NCBI GenBank assembly: GCA_036939355.1
Contig: JALLAP010000613.1
Span: forward strand, 1-11,462
Origin: Thalassiosira profunda
Lineage: Eukaryota; Bacillariophyta; Thalassiosirophyceae; Thalassiosirales; Thalassiosiraceae
Reading direction: 5' to 3'
Length of the DNA: 11,462 nt
Part shown: piece by piece, positions 7,835 to 11,462 of the stretch
Numbering within the stretch: the first letter of the stretch is position 1
How the letters are laid out: each line of letters opens with the position of its first letter
Made by a program: the position numbers and the translations under genes
The notes under the pieces: generated by a model
What the model saw: the letters and a program-made list of their open reading frames with translations, nothing else
What the model was told of the DNA's origin: nothing
Databases searched by the model: none

Positions 7835-10800
7835 GTGAGTGCACCGATCGCGTTTTGCAATTTTTCATCGGCGGGCGCACGCCGGGACGGGCCGCGGGGG
7901 CACGGAGGAGGTGCACCGCCGGCCGCCCGCCGGCCGCGCGGCTCGCTAATCTTATCCGCCCCCGCCTCTCGCTCACCGCCTCCCTCGCAGGCCACTCCCT
8001 TCGCCCACGCCGCCCCTCGGGAGGCCAAGACGCCGGCCGGTGCCCCCCGCGGCGGAGCCCTCGAGGGCGTCTACGTCAGAGGCGAATTTGGTGCGGATTC
8101 GGCCGAGCAGCTCCTCCCGGGCAAGGAAGGTCAGGCGCTTGTTGTTGGCTCCCTCTCCGGCCCATCCGGACTCCGCGGCGGGAACGAACGCCCCGATGCT
8201 GCTCCTGACGTCGCTGTCGCCTCCGATCCGGTGGTGGGGGCGCTCAAGGCGTCCCCCGAGCAGACCCAGGGCGGCCGCGTTCATGGGCGTGGACAGGTGA
8301 GTGACGCTCGGCTCCTCCTCCGCTGTGCAACCAACTGCAGCCACATGATGTGTCACGTTATGCATTGCAATTCTTTATGATCCCCCCTCTCCCCAGCTCG
8401 AGGCAAAACTGGCCGCGATCGCCCTCGGAAAGGCCGGCGGCGCTGGCGGCGGCGCCTTCAACGATGTCGACGACGCGGATCCGGCCAAGGAGGGGCAGCC
8501 GCACGCTGTCGACGACGTCCTCCTCGACGCGCCGCTCCCCGGCGACTCGTCCGCGCTTCGTGGCGGCGGCGAGCGCCTCGAAGTCTCTCCTGACGTCGCC
8601 CATGACGCCGCGTCCGATCCAGCGGTGGAGAAGCTCTCGGTGCGTTTCAAGAGGCGGGTTTGCCGTTGTTCCTCGTTTGGTCCGCTCGCATTCACGAATA
8701 ATATCACTCACAATTTGTCTCTCCTCTCTTTCTCGACCAGCAGGCAGATGGTGGGGCGCCCGACGCCCTCGAGGGGGCCCTCGACACGCTTCGCGGCCTC
8801 TTTTCGGACTCTGTTGATGCCGATGCCACCCAGAAGGTGGTTTTTGAGGCTAGACTGGAGGAGGTGGTCCAGCTGTTCGCCTCGAGCCATCGATCTCCCT
8901 CGTCCTCGGGCTCCGACGAGATGGTATGTTCGCCCCTTGACCTTTCCATCCCTCGGAGCTTTTCCCGATGGCCCTCCTCATACTTATCTTCTTCTCTCTC
9001 TTCTTTTCTCTTTCCCCCGCGTCCCCGCGACGAAGGTGGGCGAGTCGTTCGAGGCCGGCAGCATTTTTGCGTTCGACGGAACGGCCGATGCCCCCGAGCG
9101 CCAGCCGTCCGCCCATCCTCAGCGCGGCGGGATGGACGAGCTCGACGCGGCCCTCGACGAGGCGGAGGGCGCCGGCAACCTGGCGGACCCGCCCAAGCAG
9201 CCCCAAAAGCCGGGCACCATCGGCACCCTCCTCGGCGCCGTTGTCAAGCTCTGGGGCGGCAGCGACCGCGAGGTCCCCGCCACCGACGCCGCTGTCGACG
9301 CCTCCCCTTCCGATATGGAAGTGGGAACGCCCTTCGTGAGTTCCGTAGGAGATAGGAGCGCCCTCGTACCTCGTATCCTTTTTGCAATTCTTTTGACTTA
9401 GCCCTCACCGCCCCCTCTTCTTCCTCGATTTCTCTTTTTTGAGCAGGCGGACGCGACGGCGTCTGGTGCCCCGGGCGACGCCCCCCAGGACAAGCTTCGC
9501 AACCTCGAGGACGAGGCGAAGGCGCTCGACGTTTCCCCCAAGAAGGCCAAGGGCGACGGTGCCCTCGACGTGTCGCCTGCTGTCCTCGAAGATGCCGCGC
9601 CCGACGTCCTGGACGACGTCGTTTCCGATGCTCCGGTGGCGATGCGAAAGCCGGAGCCCTCCCTCGACGGCGCCCCCCAAGCAGCAGGGTCTTCTGAGGA
9701 GGCGAGGTTCCTCAAGGCAATGTCCCCCGAGGGCGAGGCGTCGTCCGGACTCCGCTGGGAGACGGGAGCAGGCCATGCCCACCGTCGGCTGCAGACAAGT
9801 ACGTATGGTGTTGAGCCTGACGGGGATTGCTCGGGAGGGTACGTCTATTGCAACGGAACGACAAACGATGCCCTAGAACGCTGGGACGGATCCACCGTCC
9901 CTGAGGCCTCCGTTTCTGCCTCAGGGACGTGCAGCGCGGCATGCGCAACCACCGGGACTGCGCTGTGCTGCGTTGGAAGCAATGCATGCACTGGCTTCAC
10001 TGGGAGGGTCTGCCAACAAAATGTCGCCAACCCGCCTTGCTCGGGTGACTTCGCGTGCTTTAATGCTCAGATCAACAAGGTGGCGGAAGGATCGTGCACT
10101 GGAGAATTCAGTTGCAATGGAGCTGATGTCGGTGGCAGCATCGTCAATGCATGCGATGCAGATGTTGGTAACAGTTGCGGCAGCGCTCAAGTTGATGGCG
10201 ATATCGTCCAATCGTGTACTGGAGAATTCAGTTGCCTCGGCGCTCGAGTTGGTGGCGAGATCCGAAATGCGTGCACTGGACCAACTGGCACTAACATACC
10301 ATCTGAGAGTTGCCGCAGCGCTCGAGTTGATGGCAACATCGTCAATGCGTGCTCTCAAACTCAGAGTTGCCGCGAGGCTGATGTCGGTGGCGACATCCGG
10401 GATAGTGCGTGCACTGGCACTTTCAGTTGCAGCTCTGCTCGAGTCGGTGGCGACATCCGGGATAGTGCGTGCGCTGGAAGTCAAAGTTGCAGAGATGTCG
10501 GATCAGATACAACGCCGGTGTCTGAGCTCATTGGGTGTTGGTACGTCTCCAAATTTTACTCTTGCTTGCTTGCGCTCCCTCGTCTCCCTGCTAATTACGT
10601 TTTGTCTCTCGCAAATGGTTGGATCAAACCAGCAATGGCTTTGAAGAGTGCCAGGACGATAAAACGGATGCAGAACTGCCGGTCGAGTGCTCGCGTTCGG
10701 CCCTCAAGTCAGCCCTCCCTCGAGCCAGCCCTCCACCTCCAGCGAGCCCTCCAGCCAGCCCTCCACCTCCAGCCAGCCCTCCACCTCGAGTCAGCCCTCC

Positions 10801-11462
10801 ACCTCCGCTGCGCCCACCACCTCTCCGGTTGCGCCCGATGCTGATTGCTCGGGAGGATACGTTTCTTGCAGCGGAGGTAATGCCCAAGAACGCTGGGACA
10901 ACTCTACCAGTACATTTGTTTCTGCCTCAGGGACGTGCACGTCGGCATGCAATGGAGTGTGCTGTGTTGGATCCGATGCATGCGCTGGCTTCACCGGAAG
11001 GGTCTGCCAAAATGCCGGCAACCCACCTTGCTCGGGGGCATTTGCATGCAGCGGAGCTCAGATCAACAAGGTCGCGGAAGGATCGTGCGCTCAAGATTTC
11101 AGTTGCGGGGACGCCCAAGTTGGTGGCAGCGTCGTCAATGCGTGTGCTGAAGGTAGCAGTTGCACTTATGCCCAAGTTGGTGGCGACATCCAAGCTGCGT
11201 GCGCTGGATCTAGAAGTTGCAGAGATGTCGGATCAGCTGCAACGCCGGTGTCTGAGCTCATTGGCTGCTGGTACATCTCCACATTTTACTCTTGCTTGCT
11301 TGCGCTCCCTTTCGTCTCCTTGCTAATTACGTTTTGTCTCTCGCAAATGGTTGGATCAAACCAGCAATGGCTTTGAAGAGTGCCAGGACGATAAAACGGA
11401 TGCAGATCTGCCGGTCGAGTGCTCGCGTCGGCCCTCCAGCCAGCCCTCCACCTCGAGCCAGC
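7760..11462 (+). CDS. Secreted Cys-rich modular protein, 3' end outside window, apparent frameshift
   Basis: Exons 7760-7834, 7991-8296, 8397-8639, 8741-8923, 9036-9335, 9447-10540, 10633 to about 11270 (frame broken near 10694-10732), and 11365 to beyond 11462. ATG 7760 sits in CCACCATGG context. Exon 1 encodes almost exactly a signal peptide (MARFAIVALIAFLQC..., 25 residues). Residues 26-481 are rich in Ala, Asp, Gly, Pro and Glu with no recognised domain. An HRRLQ motif (R482-L484) precedes Cys-rich module A (from C497), an SQPSTS linker, and module B. Diatom cell-wall proteins such as silaffins and cingulins are known to be cut at RXL sites, so a secreted, possibly frustule- or surface-associated protein is plausible, but this is inference. 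The first five introns are all phase 0, the last two phase 2. Function unknown. Confidence 0.7.
7835..7990 (+). other. Intron 1 of secreted gene, 3n and stop-free
   Basis: Donor GTGAGT at 7835; acceptor CCTCCCTCGCAG ends at 7990 after a long pyrimidine-rich tract. It is 156 bases, phase 0, and open in the coding frame, so retention would add 52 residues without a stop. The splice signals favour a real intron. Confidence 0.65.
8162..8639 (+). repeat. Duplicated exon ends (LRGGxER...DVA...SDP motif)
   Basis: The ends of exons 2 and 3 encode related segments: LRGGNERPDAAPDVAVASDP and LRGGGERLEVSPDVAHDAAS (continuing DPAV). The DNA around CCTGACGTCGC is also shared. Both exons are phase 0 at both ends, so a whole-exon duplication keeps the frame. 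Weaker echoes (LDVSPAVLEDAAPDV) occur in exon 6. Confidence 0.6.
8297..8396 (+). other. Intron 2 of secreted gene
   Basis: Donor CAG|GTGAGT at 8297; acceptor CCCCCTCTCCCCAG ends at 8396. It is 100 bases, phase 0. Splicing joins GRVHGRGQ to LEAKLAAIALGK. Confidence 0.75.
8640..8740 (+). other. Intron 3 of secreted gene, tandem acceptor
   Basis: Donor GTGCGT at 8640; the pyrimidine tract CTCTCCTCTCTTTCTC leads to CCAGCAG. The acceptor may end at 8740 or 8743 (a NAGNAG site), which would add or omit one Gln. It is phase 0 either way. Confidence 0.7.
8924..9035 (+). other. Intron 4 of secreted gene
   Basis: Donor GTATGT at 8924; C/T-rich body; acceptor GACGAAG ends at 9035. It is 112 bases, phase 0. 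The acceptor AAG is not optimal, but it is the one that puts VGESFEAGSIFAF in frame after SGSDEM. Confidence 0.6.
9336..9446 (+). other. Intron 5 of secreted gene
   Basis: Donor GTGAGT at 9336; TTTCTCTTTTTTGAGCAG ends at 9446. It is 111 bases, phase 0. An in-frame TAG before the acceptor means retention truncates the protein. GAGCAG is another possible tandem acceptor, though GAG sites are used poorly. Confidence 0.75.
9783..9791 (+). other. RRL candidate processing site
   Basis: Codons CGT CGG CTG encode Arg-Arg-Leu at residues 482-484 in the context GHAHRRLQTSTYG. It marks the change from the acidic Ala-rich region to the Cys-rich modules, where a propeptide cut would be expected. RXL cleavage is known for diatom biosilica proteins; its use here is inferred. 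Confidence 0.4.
9825..10540 (+). repeat. Cys-rich module A
   Basis: It starts DCSGGYVYCNG and has an N-terminal part ending CCVGSNACTGFTGRVC, then about seven short repeats with core SCxxAxVxGxIxxxC (for example SCTGEFSCNGADVGG), then SCRDVGS and ELIGC. Regular Cys spacing suggests a disulfide-stabilised repeat fold, perhaps a beta-solenoid; this is inference. A 30-base identical string recurs 60 bases apart at 10383 and 10443. Confidence 0.7.
10541..10632 (+). other. Intron 6 of secreted gene
   Basis: Donor GTACGT at 10541; branch-like GCTAAT; TTTTGTCTCTCGC; acceptor AACCAG ends at 10632. It is 92 bases, phase 2, and the split codon gives Cys (GCC|NGFEEC). It is nearly identical to the intron at 11271. 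Confidence 0.7.
10694..10732 (+). other. Apparent frameshift at linker start
   Basis: After ...LPVECS the first copy reads CGTTCGG where the second copy (from 11426) reads CGTCGG, an extra T. Further on TCCCTCGAGC lacks two bases compared with the TCCACCTCGAGC of the other repeat units. The net result is -1, so the ECS frame does not lead into the SQPSTS/module B frame. It may be a sequencing error, a real mutation, or bypassed by an alternative acceptor at 10712. Confidence 0.6.
10713..10833 (+). repeat. S/Q/P/T-rich linker minisatellite
   Basis: Tandem units of about 18 bases encode SQPSTS with Glu variants, then SAAPTTSPVAPDA. Such Ser/Thr/Pro linkers are probably O-glycosylated spacers between extracellular modules. 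A second linker of the same type begins at about 11426 and runs off the window. Confidence 0.75.
10843..11270 (+). repeat. Cys-rich module B (shorter duplicate of A)
   Basis: It starts DCSGGYVSCSGG and follows module A through CCVGSDACAGFTGRVC, AQINKVAEGSC and SCRDVGS to ELIGC. It has about three repeat cores against seven in A. It is 288 bases (96 codons) shorter than A, a multiple of three, so the repeats expanded or contracted in frame. Confidence 0.75.
11271..11364 (+). other. Intron 7 of secreted gene (duplicate of intron 6)
   Basis: Donor GTACAT at 11271, with the G at +5 lost relative to intron 6; acceptor AACCAG ends at 11364. It is 94 bases, phase 2. It differs from intron 6 by three substitutions and a 2-base insertion. 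Confidence 0.65.

Noticed and set aside
7537..8208. + strand open frame before the secreted gene
   Set aside because: It runs through the promoter region and out of frame over exons 1-2; the ATG at 7760 has a better context and a signal peptide.
9799..9804. GTACGT donor-like site within exon 6
   Set aside because: The frame continues straight into DCSGGYV, which is conserved in module B, so no intron is needed here.
1..11462. Search for tRNA, rRNA, CRISPR arrays, transposon ends or prokaryotic operon signals
   Set aside because: None seen. The tandem repeats are protein-coding or linker repeats rather than spacer-separated arrays, and the spliced genes point to a eukaryote.

Overview
This looks like eukaryotic nuclear DNA: GC-rich, gene-dense, with short introns (about 69-156 bases) bounded by GT(G/A/C)AGT-like donors and YAG acceptors. 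My best guess is a centric diatom of the Thalassiosira type, or another stramenopile alga. The reasons are a secreted Cys-rich modular protein with Ser/Gln/Pro/Thr-rich linkers and an Arg-Arg-Leu site before the Cys-rich part, plus a long low-complexity coiled-coil protein. The organism is inferred from style only; no sequence comparison was possible.

Layout, all on the + strand. (1) 18-1433: a KH-domain RNA-binding protein with one short intron; the frame is open to the left window edge, so the true start may lie outside. (2) 1434-1762: intergenic, with a small inverted repeat and a pyrimidine-rich stretch. (3) 1763-7194: a three-exon gene for a protein of about 1755 residues with a Pro-rich N-terminus, three long coiled-coil blocks, and a Trp-Pro linker module that recurs at about 370-residue spacing. 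(4) 7195-7759: intergenic, with a perfect 11-bp-arm hairpin about 185 bases before the next ATG. (5) 7760 to beyond 11462: a secreted protein gene with at least eight exons: signal peptide, acidic Ala/Asp-rich region made partly of duplicated exons, RRL motif, Cys-rich repeat module A, S/Q/P/T linker, module B, and the start of another linker that runs off the window.

The three genes show no obvious shared pathway and no operon-like arrangement; they are best read as neighbours. The most interesting points are the intron-bearing tandem duplication in the secreted gene (730-base offset at its 3' part), an apparent frameshift in the linker between its two modules, and a repeated WL-x3-KWxP module in the coiled-coil protein that I do not recognise from any named family. 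No RNA genes, CRISPR arrays or transposons were seen.
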